Shown here piece after piece: positions 1 to 8,951 of a stretch of DNA of 64,000 nt; within the stretch, counting starts at the first letter, position 1; each line of letters opens with the position of its first letter. The stretch spans positions 62,001-126,000 of the forward strand of contig JBCCDY010000012.1 of NCBI GenBank assembly GCA_039030555.1, read 5' to 3'. The notes beneath the pieces are model-generated. The model saw only the letters and a program-made list of their open reading frames with translations, was not told the DNA's origin and ran no database searches. This DNA comes from JBCCDY01 sp039030555. Lineage in GTDB: Bacteria > Bacteroidota > Bacteroidia > Cytophagales > Cyclobacteriaceae. The translations under genes and the position numbers were made by a program.

Positions 1-1
1 A

Positions 2-604
2 TCGCCACCCCATGTTCATAATGTTACTTACAGAGCCGTAGTAATGAAAGGCTTCATCCATAACGATGACCCAAAAGCTTCTGCCATGTGGATGAAACCA
101 GGTAGTTTTTGGACACAGCCAGCAGGAGAACCTCATGTTACTTCTGCCAAAGGTGAAGAAAACATAGCTTTGGTTGAAATAGACAAAGGACCTTATCTGG
201 TTAAGCAGATTAAAGAATCATTTGACAATGGAGAGCGACCAATAAACATAGATGCGTCAAACATTGTGTGGTTAAATAATGAAAGTACCAATTGGATCAG
301 TAAGGACACTAAAGCAGAAATCAGTTTTCTTCTGAATAATGATGAAAAGAATAAGCTCAAAAGTCTTTTTATTAAAATTTCGAAAGCATACAAGGGAGAA
401 ATAGAGAGTAATGGCAGTACTTTTCACGCCGTTGTTATACAAGGAAATCTGAACTACACACTACCGCAGGATAAACAGCAGAAGATGCTGGATCAGGGAA
501 GTTACTTCGGGGCAACAGATACAGCTATACATACAATTTCAAACACCTCAGAAAATGAAACCATCATCTATATCCGAACAAACGGGGATATAAAAATCAA
601 TTGA
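2..604 (+). CDS. Cupin-domain protein, 5' end outside window (DUF4437-like)
   Basis: The frame is open to the left edge and ends with TGA at 602-604, so the N-terminus is missing; 200 residues are visible. The visible part starts with a P-P-H-x-H motif and continues with PAGEPH, the usual metal-binding histidine pattern of the first cupin motif. A second beta-rich half (about residues 130-200) ending in an H-x-I-S-N-x-S-E-N segment suggests a bicupin. It resembles DUF4437 cupins. Substrate is not predictable. The next gene starts at once (ATG 607), so cupin, dehydrogenase and luciferase-like oxidoreductase look like one operon of small-molecule redox metabolism. Confidence 0.75.
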   Translation, partial: SPPHVHNVTYRAVVMKGFIHNDDPKASAMWMKPGSFWTQPAGEPHVTSAKGEENIALVEIDKGPYLVKQIKESFDNGERPINIDASNIVWLNNESTNWISKDTKAEISFLLNNDEKNKLKSLFIKISKAYKGEIESNGSTFHAVVIQGNLNYTLPQDKQQKMLDQGSYFGATDTAIHTISNTSENETIIYIRTNGDIKIN

Positions 605-606
605 TT

Positions 607-1404
607 ATGAAAACAATCTTAATCACAGGAAGTACAGACGGTATAGGAAGATTAGCGGCAATTAAGCTGGCTAAAGATGGACACCATGTAATCGTGCATG
701 GCAGAAGTTCTGAAAAATTGGAAAACACAATTGCGGAAATCAAAGACAGCACAAACAATCAAAAAATAGATGGTTTTATCTCGGATCTATCTGACTTTGA
801 GAGTATCAAAAAAATGATCACAAGACTGTCCGATACAATTTCAAAAATTGATGTTCTAATTAACAACGCTGGGGTATTTAAAAGCAGTGTTCAGTCAAAT
901 CAAGATGGTATAGATTTACGATTTACAGTCAATTACTTAGCACCTTATGAGTTGACTAACGGATTAGTTCCGTTATTAAAAAATAGTAATGCACCACGGG
1001 TTATAAATTTGAGTTCGGCAGCACAGTCATCAGTGAACTTTGAGGCATTATGGGGAGAAGCAATGATCTGTAATCAAGAAGCATATGCCCAAAGTAAACT
1101 GGCGTTGACTATGTGGAGTTTCGCTTTTGCAAAATCGCATCCGGAGATAATAATTATTGCCGTAAATCCGGGTTCTTTATTGAATACGAATATGGTTAAA
1201 GAAGCCTATGGCCATCATTGGTCTTCTGCGGATAAAGGCGCTAATATCTTATATGACCTGGCCGTTTTGGATAAATACGCGAACAGTAGTGGGAAATATT
1301 TCGATAATGACAAAGGTGTTTTTTCAAACGCTCATAGCGATGCTTACAATGAAGAAAAGATTAACGGCTTGATTTCTGAAACTGAAAAAATACTCAAAGG
1401 GTAA
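607..1404 (+). CDS. Short-chain dehydrogenase/reductase (SDR)
   Basis: Protein of 265 residues with a Rossmann-fold NAD(P)-binding N-terminus (TGSTDGIG, the TGxxxGxG motif), an NNAG motif near residue 90, and the catalytic Y-x-x-x-K (YAQSK) preceded by a serine-rich strand. These mark a classical SDR, closest in style to the retinol dehydrogenase/WW-oxidoreductase type. I chose ATG 607; a TTG six bases upstream overlaps the cupin stop codon. Its stop TAA is followed directly by the ATG of the next gene at 1405, so the two are surely cotranscribed. Substrate unknown. Confidence 0.85.
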   Translation: MKTILITGSTDGIGRLAAIKLAKDGHHVIVHGRSSEKLENTIAEIKDSTNNQKIDGFISDLSDFESIKKMITRLSDTISKIDVLINNAGVFKSSVQSNQDGIDLRFTVNYLAPYELTNGLVPLLKNSNAPRVINLSSAAQSSVNFEALWGEAMICNQEAYAQSKLALTMWSFAFAKSHPEIIIIAVNPGSLLNTNMVKEAYGHHWSSADKGANILYDLAVLDKYANSSGKYFDNDKGVFSNAHSDAYNEEKINGLISETEKILKG

Positions 1405-2328
1405 ATGACTGCATTTTCAGGAATAGCTACTAAAGACAAGTTGACCCTTGGTTTAGTATTTCCATTAGAAGCATACAGTGGCTCTATTGCAAAAATGGAA
1501 AATCAGGAGCAGCTGGCTAAGCGAGCGGAAGAACTTGGTTTTAAAGCACTTTGGTTTAGAGATGTCCCCTTTAATGACCCTAATTTTGGAGATGCCGGAC
1601 AGCTTTATGATCCCTGGATTTATATGACACATATAATGAATCAAACCAAGGATATTGCTTTAGCCACTGGAAGTATTATTCTTCCCTTACGACATCCTGT
1701 GCATACCGCGAAATCAGTTAATAGCCTTCAATTACTTTCAAATGAGAGATTGATTCTAGGTGTTGCTTCCGGAGACAGGGCCATTGAATACCCTGCATTT
1801 AATAAAGATCTAATGAACAAGTCTGGCTTGTTCAGGGATAGTTTTTTTTATATTAAAGCGTTACAGGGAGATTATCCAAGTTATACCTCAAAGTTTTATG
1901 GCAATACCAACGGAGCGATTGATCTACTTCCAAAGTATTACCAAAAAACTCCAATGCTTGTGACCGGATACTCGGGGCAAGCACTAGACTGGATAGCCGA
2001 GTATTCCGATGGCTGGTTATATTATCCAAGAGATTTTAACACTCTGCAAATGGTAATGCAACAATGGCAGTTAGCTCTGGAAAATGTTGAAAGCAACTGG
2101 AAACCTTTTATGCAATCCTTGTACCTCGATTTAACGCTAGATTTAAAAACAAAGCCTACACCAATTCATTTGGGGTTCAAATCAGGAACGGAATACCTTA
2201 ATGCCCATTTAAAACTATTAGAGTCTTATGGTGTAAATCACGTTATTCTGAATTTAAAGTATGGCTCAAGGTCTGCCGAAGAAATGATAGAAGAAATAGG
2301 AGAAAAGGTAATTCCGAGCTTTTCTTGA
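1405..2328 (+). CDS. Luciferase-like (LLM class) flavin-dependent oxidoreductase
   Basis: Protein of 307 residues with the TIM-barrel signature of bacterial luciferase-like monooxygenases: an N-terminal LGLVFPLEAY strand, ALWFRDVPF near residue 50, a TGSIILPLRHP block and a VASGDRAIEYPAF segment. It looks like the single-component 'BA3436-type' LLM subfamily, which uses FMN or F420; the electron carrier and substrate cannot be read from sequence. It starts with zero spacing after the SDR gene and closes the operon. Ends with TGA. Confidence 0.8.
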   Translation: MTAFSGIATKDKLTLGLVFPLEAYSGSIAKMENQEQLAKRAEELGFKALWFRDVPFNDPNFGDAGQLYDPWIYMTHIMNQTKDIALATGSIILPLRHPVHTAKSVNSLQLLSNERLILGVASGDRAIEYPAFNKDLMNKSGLFRDSFFYIKALQGDYPSYTSKFYGNTNGAIDLLPKYYQKTPMLVTGYSGQALDWIAEYSDGWLYYPRDFNTLQMVMQQWQLALENVESNWKPFMQSLYLDLTLDLKTKPTPIHLGFKSGTEYLNAHLKLLESYGVNHVILNLKYGSRSAEEMIEEIGEKVIPSFS

Positions 2329-2374
2329 ATTAGCAGAAAATAATCTAAAGTACTGGTTTTCGATAATGAACTAA

Positions 2375-2523
2375 AAAACCTATTTAACTGGAATTGTAGA
2401 CGATCATGGGATTATAAAATGAGCTATCATAAGGTAGATAGTTGCGAAGGAATAGAAACATTTGAAAAGCAGGATATTGATGAGGCCGAATCCTTAACAA
2501 TTATCAAAAATTTGCAAGATTAA
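2375..2523 (+). pseudogene. Frameshifted gene remnant, partly similar to the gene at 5467
   Basis: The 361-base gap before the AraC gene holds no intact gene. Frame one at 2375-2419 encodes KTYLTGIVDDHGIIK and then stops; the next frame continues from 2419 with MSYHKVD and runs to TAA at 2521. Joined by one missing A in the AAAA run at 2416-2419, this matches a core of the 5467 protein (GIVDSHGNIEMRYHQV), about 10 of 17 residues. The similarity is short and the rest (34 codons of the second frame) does not align, so this is a probable decayed paralog rather than a proven one. Confidence 0.4.
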
Positions 2524-2689
2524 GCTATTTGTAAATGTAGAAAAGAGTACAACGCTCATTATGACGAGGTGATCCTTTAAGTACATATTCCATTTAGACC
2601 CTCAGCGTAAAGTTCCATTATGCTTAATAGTAGGTAATCAAATTCCTACTTTGCTAGAATGAATTATTTGAATTTCATAATTTTATTAA

Positions 2690-3595
2690 ATGAAACTCAA
2701 AGAAACGGTATCTGATTTTTACAAAAGCCACGGTCAGGAGAAAAGATCAAAAGGACAGTTCAATATATATAAGCGCGAGGAGTTTGCCTGCGATTCGACC
2801 TTACTACCTACAAACCGGAGGGATTTTTATAAAATTTCTCTGGTAACGGATGGGGAAGGCATAATGTACTCTGATGGTAGCTTAAACAACATAAAGGCTA
2901 ATGCCTTAATATTTATGAATCCTCTTATCCCCTATTCATGGAAACCGACATCAGAAAATCAGACCGGATACTTTTGTCTTTTTACGGAGGATTTCGTTAA
3001 CCAAAACCTTAAAAATGATAGCTTGTCCCAATCCCCATTATTCAAAGTGGGTGGAAATCATATAGTTTTCGTCCGTGATGAAAATATAAAAACCTTAGTC
3101 GGAGTTTTTGAAAGAATTTCCAGGGAAATACAATCGGACTATCCGAATAAATACGACCTCATTAGAAGCTACGTGCAAATCGTAATGCACGAAGCATTAA
3201 AAATGCAGCCCACAGAAACACTTCATAAACCTGTTAATGCTTCAGAAAGGATCAGTTCTTTGTTTATAGAGCTGTTAGAAAGGCAGTTCCCGATCGATTC
3301 CCCTCGTCAAATCATAAGACTTAAGAATGCCAGTGAATTTGCTATAGAATTAAACGTTCATACCAATCATCTTAACCGGGTATTAAAAGAAGTAACAGGC
3401 AAAACTACCACAGAATGGATTATTGAGCGTATTAGCAAAGAAGCAAAAGCACTATTGCAGCACAGTAGCTGGAACATTGCCGAAATTGGTTACTGTCTTG
3501 GTTTCGAACATGCTTCCAACTTCATCATTTTCTTCAAAAAACAAACAGGAAAAACACCAAAGCAGTATAGAAAAGAGTACGTTTCTATTTCATAA
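2690..3595 (+). CDS. AraC-family transcriptional regulator
   Basis: Protein of 301 residues. The N-terminal half is a cupin-like sensing domain with an M-N-P-L-I-P-Y-S-W block near residue 83. The C-terminal about 100 residues contain the two helix-turn-helix units of AraC proteins: the first around NASEFAIELNVHTNHLNRVL and the second ending IGYCLGFEHASNFIIFFKKQ and TGKTPKQYRKE. It lies 68 bases upstream of an SDR gene and the acetolactate decarboxylase gene on the same strand, so it probably controls them. The inducer is unknown. Confidence 0.88.
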   Translation: MKLKETVSDFYKSHGQEKRSKGQFNIYKREEFACDSTLLPTNRRDFYKISLVTDGEGIMYSDGSLNNIKANALIFMNPLIPYSWKPTSENQTGYFCLFTEDFVNQNLKNDSLSQSPLFKVGGNHIVFVRDENIKTLVGVFERISREIQSDYPNKYDLIRSYVQIVMHEALKMQPTETLHKPVNASERISSLFIELLERQFPIDSPRQIIRLKNASEFAIELNVHTNHLNRVLKEVTGKTTTEWIIERISKEAKALLQHSSWNIAEIGYCLGFEHASNFIIFFKKQTGKTPKQYRKEYVSIS

Positions 3596-3663
3596 GCATT
3601 CGTTTGATTTGAATAATTTTTTCAGTTAGGCCGTAGTAAACTTTGTAGCATAAAAAACAAATT

Positions 3664-4446
3664 ATGGTACAGGAAATATTAAACGATAAAGTCGCTCTGA
3701 TTACCGGCGGCACTACAGGTATTGGATTAGCAACCGCACAATTGTTTCTAAAAAATAAAGCCAAAGTGGTCATTGCGGGACGTAGGCAGGAACAGGGTGA
3801 AATGGCACTCAAGGCGCTAAAAGAAATAAGTCTCAATGTTCAATTTATACAGACCGATGTTTCGAAAAGTAAGGAGATAAAACACCTGATCAGCGAAACG
3901 GTAAAAATCTATGACAGATTGGATATTGCCTTCAATAATGCAGGTATTGAAGGTAATTTCGCACCCATTGACGAAATGATTGAAGATGAGTTTGATAACG
4001 TCTTCAACGTCAATGTTAAAGGAGTCTGGCTCTCCTGTAAGTACGAAATTGAGCAGTTTAAAAAACAAGGTACTGGAGGAGCAATCGTTAACACATCCTC
4101 ATGGCTAGCTAAAGGTGCATTTGGAGGTTCAGGCGTATACTCAGCAAGCAAAGGTGCATTGGACAGCTTGGTTCGTGCTTTGGCTGTCGAAACGGCACCG
4201 GAAGGAATTCGCCTGAACAATATCCAGCCGGGTTACATCCAGACACCGATGTTTGACCGTTTTTTTCCCGGTGAAGATGCAGAAGAGCAAAAAGAGCCTT
4301 TAAAGAGACATGCGCCGATTGGTCGCTTTGGTACTCCTAAAGAAGTAGCTGAATTAGTACTGTGGCTAAGCAGCCCGGCCGCTTCTTTCGTAACAGGGGA
4401 ATGCATTTTGGTAGATGGAGGATTAGCTATTGGTGGACAGCGATAA
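3664..4446 (+). CDS. SDR family oxidoreductase
   Basis: Protein of 260 residues with all classical SDR signatures: TGGTTGIG cofactor loop, NNAG near residue 90, catalytic serine followed by YSASK, and a C-terminal PAASFVTGECILVDGG, the standard end of FabG-like dehydrogenases. The arginine after the second strand (AGRRQEQ) suggests NADP preference. It lies between the AraC gene and an acetolactate decarboxylase; an acetoin/diacetyl reductase role would fit that position but is inference only. Eleven bases separate its stop from the next ATG. Confidence 0.88.
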   Translation: MVQEILNDKVALITGGTTGIGLATAQLFLKNKAKVVIAGRRQEQGEMALKALKEISLNVQFIQTDVSKSKEIKHLISETVKIYDRLDIAFNNAGIEGNFAPIDEMIEDEFDNVFNVNVKGVWLSCKYEIEQFKKQGTGGAIVNTSSWLAKGAFGGSGVYSASKGALDSLVRALAVETAPEGIRLNNIQPGYIQTPMFDRFFPGEDAEEQKEPLKRHAPIGRFGTPKEVAELVLWLSSPAASFVTGECILVDGGLAIGGQR

Positions 4447-4457
4447 ATCTATCACAA

Positions 4458-5309
4458 ATGAAAGGAGCATTTCTAATGATTTGCTGTGTGTTAGGTTGGA
4501 AGCTTAATGCGCAGCAGACTGAGCATAACGCAGCCATCACTAAACACACAGCATTCAATGAAAAAGGTGCTTTAAGCTCAGATCAAAAGAAGGACAATAT
4601 TAACAACCTTTATAACTATGGTGTCATTGATGCTTTTGTAGGTGGCCTATACCGGGGGACACTTCCCATCGAAAAATTAAAGCTAAAGGGAGACTTTGGG
4701 CTTGGAGCACCTGATATGTTAGATGGAGAATTAACGTTAGTTGACGGAAAGGCATACCAAACTAAAGCAACAGGTCAAACCATAGAGGTTGAGAACAATC
4801 ATTTAACTTCATTTGCTTCAGTTACGTTTTTTAAAACCGACACTGCCTTTATTCAGACTACGCCTTTAGATAAAGACAGATTGTTTTATGCCATTGAAAA
4901 ATTACTCCCCGCTAAAAACAAGATGTACGCTATTAAAATTTCAGGTAGGTTCGATCATTTGAAAACGCGAGCGTTTCCACCCGTAAAAAACGAACCATTT
5001 CCGAAACTGGCTGATATACTTGACCGGCAACACTTCTTCGAATATAAAAACATGAGTGGAACGCTGGTTGGTTTTTTCCTACCGGATTATCTAAATGGCA
5101 TCAATGCAAGTGGTTTTCATTTTCACTTTTTATCTGATGATAGAAAGTGGGGCGGGCACCTTTTGGAATTAAATGGAAAGCACCTGAAAATTGAAATTGC
5201 AAGGCTGAAAACCTTTGAAATGGAGACACCAAATGATAAAGCATTTCGGGAATTTGAGTTCACTAAAATGAAAAATGAATCTTTGAAGAGGGTTGAGCAA
5301 GGCAAGTAA
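4458..5309 (+). CDS. budA: Secreted alpha-acetolactate decarboxylase
   Basis: Converts acetolactate to acetoin. The 283-residue protein starts at ATG 4458, which gives a signal peptide (MKGAFLMICCVLGWKLNAQQ) cleaved after NA; an upstream in-frame extension lies inside the SDR gene and is not credible. The mature part has the family's GVIDAFVGGLYRGTLP opening, a GDFGLG loop, and the zinc ligands H221-x-H223 and H234 in GFHFHF and GGHLLE. Export is unusual for a Gram-negative enzyme of this class but known in Brevibacillus. The preceding AraC and SDR genes suggest an acetoin-related unit. Confidence 0.85.
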   Translation: MKGAFLMICCVLGWKLNAQQTEHNAAITKHTAFNEKGALSSDQKKDNINNLYNYGVIDAFVGGLYRGTLPIEKLKLKGDFGLGAPDMLDGELTLVDGKAYQTKATGQTIEVENNHLTSFASVTFFKTDTAFIQTTPLDKDRLFYAIEKLLPAKNKMYAIKISGRFDHLKTRAFPPVKNEPFPKLADILDRQHFFEYKNMSGTLVGFFLPDYLNGINASGFHFHFLSDDRKWGGHLLELNGKHLKIEIARLKTFEMETPNDKAFREFEFTKMKNESLKRVEQGK

Positions 5310-5466
5310 TGGAAGAAGGTATTAGCAATTGCAATAAGCCAGACCTTTGGTGAAGAAAACACCCTGAAAGTAATACTCAGAAGGAAAAATTAATTTCCTT
5401 GTTATTAATATTCTGCTGACTCATTTAAGTTTATTTGAAAATTTTAATCGAGCTTAGATAACATTC

Positions 5467-5820
5467 ATGAATAACTATAATAACAAAAAGTTCAGGGTCA
5501 TTGGTAATTCTGAAAATGGTGAAACTTCAGAAGAAACCATTTTTGAATATCATCAAACTGGAAATATCCTGACTTCCGAATATTCCGGTGGAAAGATTAG
5601 AAAAGGTCACTTAATCGGGATTGTAGATAGCCATGGGAATATCGAAATGAGATATCATCAGGTAAATATTCACAACGAATTAATGACCGGGATATGTAGA
5701 TCAAGTCCTGAAATACAATCCAATGGTAAAATCAGATTATATGAAAAATGGGAATGGACTTCCGGAGATCAATCGAAAGGTGAATCTGTTCTAGAAGAAA
5801 TTTATGAAAATGATTTATAG
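5467..5820 (+). CDS. Small conserved protein of the type often named 'n-acetylglutamate synthase'
   Basis: Protein of 117 residues with NNKKFRVIGNSENGETS at the start and GIVDSHGNIEMRYHQVN in the middle, the hallmarks of a small beta-rich family common in Bacteroidota and Bacillota. Databases often call it n-acetylglutamate synthase without good reason; no synthase domain is visible, so I assign no function. Its last 17 bases overlap the start of the GNAT gene, so the two are translationally coupled. A decayed fragment similar to its core lies at 2375. Confidence 0.7.
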   Translation: MNNYNNKKFRVIGNSENGETSEETIFEYHQTGNILTSEYSGGKIRKGHLIGIVDSHGNIEMRYHQVNIHNELMTGICRSSPEIQSNGKIRLYEKWEWTSGDQSKGESVLEEIYENDL

Positions 5821-6256
5821 AAAAGCCACAAAACAAGATCTGGAACAACTTACTGGGTTATTCGATTCTTATAGAGTGTTCTATCGGAAATCATCGGATA
5901 TAGAAAGCGCTAAAACTTTTCTTTCCGAAAGGGTGAAGTATAATGATTCCGAAATCTATGTAGCAGAAAACCCTGAAAGGAAGCTGGTAGGTTTCGTTCA
6001 GTTGTACCCCTTGTTTTCATCGACCAGAATGAAAAAACTATGGCTTTTAAATGATTTATTCGTCGATCCAGACGCCAGAGGTCAAGGTGTTTCCGTAAGC
6101 CTGATCGAAAAAGCAAAAGCATTGGTGAGAGAATCGAATGCATGTGGAATGTTCCTGGAAACCGAAAAAACCAATCTCATAGGAAATAATTTGTATCCCA
6201 GAACCGGTTTTGAATTGAATGAAGGCTCCAACTATTACGAGTGGAATAACGAATGA
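5804..6256 (+). CDS. GNAT family N-acetyltransferase
   Basis: Protein of 150 residues. It opens with IYRKATKQDLEQLTGLFDSYR (typical GNAT strand 1/helix 1) and has the acetyl-CoA motif A as LNDLFVDPDARGQGVS followed by a helix, then a C-terminal NNLYPRTGFE block. The substrate amine is not predictable. The start may be ATG 5804 or ATG 5810; both overlap the end of the preceding gene. A 6-bp perfect hairpin (6266-6283, CCATCA/TGATGG) follows the stop at ten bases and may help end transcription, although no clean T-run follows it. Confidence 0.8.
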   Translation: MKMIYRKATKQDLEQLTGLFDSYRVFYRKSSDIESAKTFLSERVKYNDSEIYVAENPERKLVGFVQLYPLFSSTRMKKLWLLNDLFVDPDARGQGVSVSLIEKAKALVRESNACGMFLETEKTNLIGNNLYPRTGFELNEGSNYYEWNNE

Positions 6257-6477
6257 GAAAATAATCCATCAAAAGCCTGATGGAACTTCTTGCAACTTTT
6301 TTCCTTTTTACGAATTTCAGTTCTGAGTATTAATTATGTTTTGAAGTAAACGGTATTTATTACGTTTCTAAACGTTTATCTATACGTAACATACGCTTTA
6401 AAAAATGATTATAATTTAAAAGATAAATAGCATGCACAAGTGCGCGTTGCAAAGATGTTAGCGATAATCCCTGAAGA

Positions 6478-7104
6478 ATGAGAACATTTTTTTTTCTACT
6501 TCTGATTCTGTCATTGACTTGTACAAACGCTCACTCTAACAAACAAAAAGTTGTTAGAACTAATTGAGAAAAGTATAAAAGTGCAATACTGGAAAAAAGA
6601 GGCATTGAGGCTGCAGAATTCGTTAGCAGTTCAACGATTGAATATTACAACACATTACTAAAACTAGCCTTCTACGGTGATAGTATATACGTTGATACAC
6701 TTCAAATATTAGATAAAGTAGCTGTATTCACCTTTCGAATTAAAATTCCTCTTGGAGAAGTAGCTAATTTAGACGGAAGGGGATTCTTTGCCTATGGTAC
6801 TAACAAAGGACTGATTAACAATGACAATGTTACCAACCTAGAGATTGGAGATATTGAAATCAATAAGAAAGAAGCTAAAGCAAGGGTTATTAGTAATGGA
6901 ACTGAAATCAAAGAATATTTGACTTTTCATAAGGAAGGAAGAACTTGGAAAGTTGATTTTACATCTCAATTAGCGGCTGCCAATCAACAAATTAGTCAGA
7001 AAGTGGCGAGAATGAATGTTGAACCTAACAGATTTATTTATGCACTTCTAGAAAGAATGCATGGAGAACACTCCATAAAAGATATATGGCAACCAATGAG
7101 ATAG
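6478..7104 (+). pseudogene. Exported protein gene broken by an in-frame TGA
   Basis: ATG 6478 opens a clear signal peptide (MRTFFFLLLILSLTCTNA), but codon 30 is TGA at 6565-6567. The same frame then runs open for 178 more codons to TAG at 7104 and encodes a coherent alpha/beta protein with YYNTLLKLAFYGDS, an isoleucine/valine-rich strand pattern and LTFHKEGRTWKVDF, reminiscent of SnoaL/DUF4440-like exported domains. One base change explains the lesion. Other genes here use TGA as a true stop and TGG for Trp, so recoding is unlikely. Either a pseudogene or a sequence error; translation restart at TTG 6919 would give only 61 residues. Confidence 0.72.
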
Positions 7105-7353
7105 AAAAATCGCTAACAGTTGCTAAAGTTAGATATGCAACAGTGCTTCTAGCCTACTTCAATGCACTCCAACCACCAATCTGCGCCTTCTGCGAGCGAT
7201 TGTTCTTTCTGTGAGTTTGTTGGTTCTGAATTTTATTCTTCTCACCGCACTGGAATCCAATGGACGGTTGTGCGTGTGGCGCAGATCAGCTGGTTTAGTG
7301 CTAACAGTAAAATGTGGGTATACGCACTTTAGCTTGGCATTAGCAATTCGAAA

Positions 7354-8226
7354 TCACTCCGCACTCTTCAATAAATTGGCCCCCGTAACACCTAAGTGCT
7401 TGCTGAGTATTTTCTTATAGGCTATGCTTTCCGTATACCCCCCATTAGCCGCAAAGAATTCTTCCATGATGGGTTGCCAGTCGCTATTCAGAGGCATGGT
7501 AAAACCGAACTTTTCAGTAGATTGATCTCCTATCGGATGTCTTTTCAAAGGCTTCTTTCGTTTAACAGCATCCAGATAAAAAGCCAGGTCTAGATAAGAA
7601 AAAGAAGATTTATCGGATAACACTTTTTCAAGTGCTTCAGGGCTGGAAGAAGCATAAGACACCTTCATACCTGGATAGTGCTTTTTCTTTATGTCCAGAA
7701 GACGTTTTGCATTAGTTGTTCCTTTTGCCGTATAAGCAGTCATACCTCCAAAAGTTGTAGAGATATCTTCCATTTTACTTAATGTTGGGACATTATTTTG
7801 GGTAACTAGAATGGCAAAGTTCGTAATAAAGGGAGGGCTGAATTTCACCTCTTTCTTTCTTGATTCCCTTATGGTGATGTTGCCCAGTCCAAATACACCC
7901 CCACTACTCCCCTTAACACTATTGTACATGGTACTAAAGCTTGCACCATCTCCAACAAATCTCATTTCAAGGTCAACTCCTTTATTCTCCTTTACATAGT
8001 TTGTAAAGTCTTTCATAATATCAATACAGATACCAGTCAGTTGACCATTCCCATCTTTATATACAAACCCCGGTGTTTCAACATAAGCCATAGAAATTGT
8101 AGCCTTACCACTGGCCTGCGCACTCTTCCAGCTATCCCCTTTGTATTGAGCCATTAAAGGCATCATCCCGGAAAGAAAAAACAGAACTATCAATACGTTC
8201 AAGCACCTAAAAATTGATCTTTTCAT
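7354..8226 (-). CDS. Periplasmic solute-binding protein (SBP family 3-like)
   Basis: Protein of 290 residues with a signal peptide ending SGMMPLMAQ. The mature part follows the type II binding-protein pattern of amino-acid receptors: PGFVYKDGNGQLTGICIDIMKDF (substrate pocket and first hinge), a GNITIRESRKKEVKFSPPF block near residue 120, and YTAKGTTNAKRLLDI in the second lobe. No permease or ATPase gene is nearby, so it may be an orphan receptor or a secreted sensor. Closest neighbours point the other way. Confidence 0.8.
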   Translation of the reverse strand: MKRSIFRCLNVLIVLFFLSGMMPLMAQYKGDSWKSAQASGKATISMAYVETPGFVYKDGNGQLTGICIDIMKDFTNYVKENKGVDLEMRFVGDGASFSTMYNSVKGSSGGVFGLGNITIRESRKKEVKFSPPFITNFAILVTQNNVPTLSKMEDISTTFGGMTAYTAKGTTNAKRLLDIKKKHYPGMKVSYASSSPEALEKVLSDKSSFSYLDLAFYLDAVKRKKPLKRHPIGDQSTEKFGFTMPLNSDWQPIMEEFFAANGGYTESIAYKKILSKHLGVTGANLLKSAE

Positions 8227-8461
8227 GGATTTAAAATTTTCTCAACTTCATAATTACCCAATTATTGTTTTACAAACAACGATATGGAATATGAAAGTTA
8301 AATAGACCCTATCGAAAAATTCAAGTTATATCTCACCAGTTAATATGTTTATATGTTTCAGGAAAAGTAATGCGATGTGTACAGTTTGAAATTGTGAAAA
8401 AACTTTTAGACTAAAAAACAATGAATTAAAGTATAATCAGTAACTATAAATTTCAATCGAT

Positions 8462-8925
8462 ATGAGAAAATATATTAAATTTTACTACTAGTGGCTATTT
8501 TAGGTTTTTCAAAACACTTAGCTACTGCAAAATCAGGAGTTCCAATTGGTAAAGTTGAAAAAATAGAAGTAGTAGCCGAGCTCCCTAACACCGAGGATTA
8601 TGCCTTTGATGAAGCTGACAAAACATACCTGGATCTGGCAAGATTACACGAAGAGTTTAACATCGCATGGGTTATCCCTGTATGGATTATACGCGAGCCA
8701 ATACTGGTTTTAGCCAAAAAAGACTCAGATGTATATTATGAATTGACTGAAGAACAGCTTGAAGGAGTCCTGATAGCAAATCAGTTAGATAAGGAAGCAT
8801 CACTGAAATTAGGCTTCTACACGAGCTATGGTGGTAAACTTATTTTATTACTTATTCTCGGAATAGCTTTATATGGTATCTTCTCGAAGGATGAAGAAGA
8901 AGACGTAAAACCTCAAAATATATAA
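8462..8925 (+). pseudogene. Exported membrane-anchored protein with a one-base frameshift
   Basis: ATG 8462 reads MRKYIKF and stops at TAG 8489. Stepping back one base in the TTTT run at 8480-8483 gives MRKYIKFLLLVAILGFSK, a normal signal peptide, followed by 130 further residues to TAA 8925. So one T seems to be missing. The downstream frame alone would need GTG 8491 and would have only part of a signal peptide. The mature protein has no family I recognise; a hydrophobic segment KLILLLILGIALYGIF lies near the C-terminus, followed by an acidic tail. It heads a cluster with the genes at 8952 and 9651. Confidence 0.65.
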
Positions 8926-8951
8926 TATATTGCACTTCAATATTCACAGCT

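Noticed and set aside
4362..4457. N-terminal extension of the acetolactate decarboxylase
   Set aside because: It lies inside the SDR gene and would hide a good signal peptide that starts at ATG 4458.
7105..7353. Gene or RNA in the gap after the pseudogene
   Set aside because: No frame with a plausible start or any recognised RNA structure; a weak GTTGC/GCAAC pair is not enough.
8477..8490. Programmed -1 frameshift at AAATTTTAC
   Set aside because: The zero-frame codons AAA TTT TAC do not form the X-XXY-YYZ slippery pattern, and no clear downstream pseudoknot was seen. A lost T is simpler.
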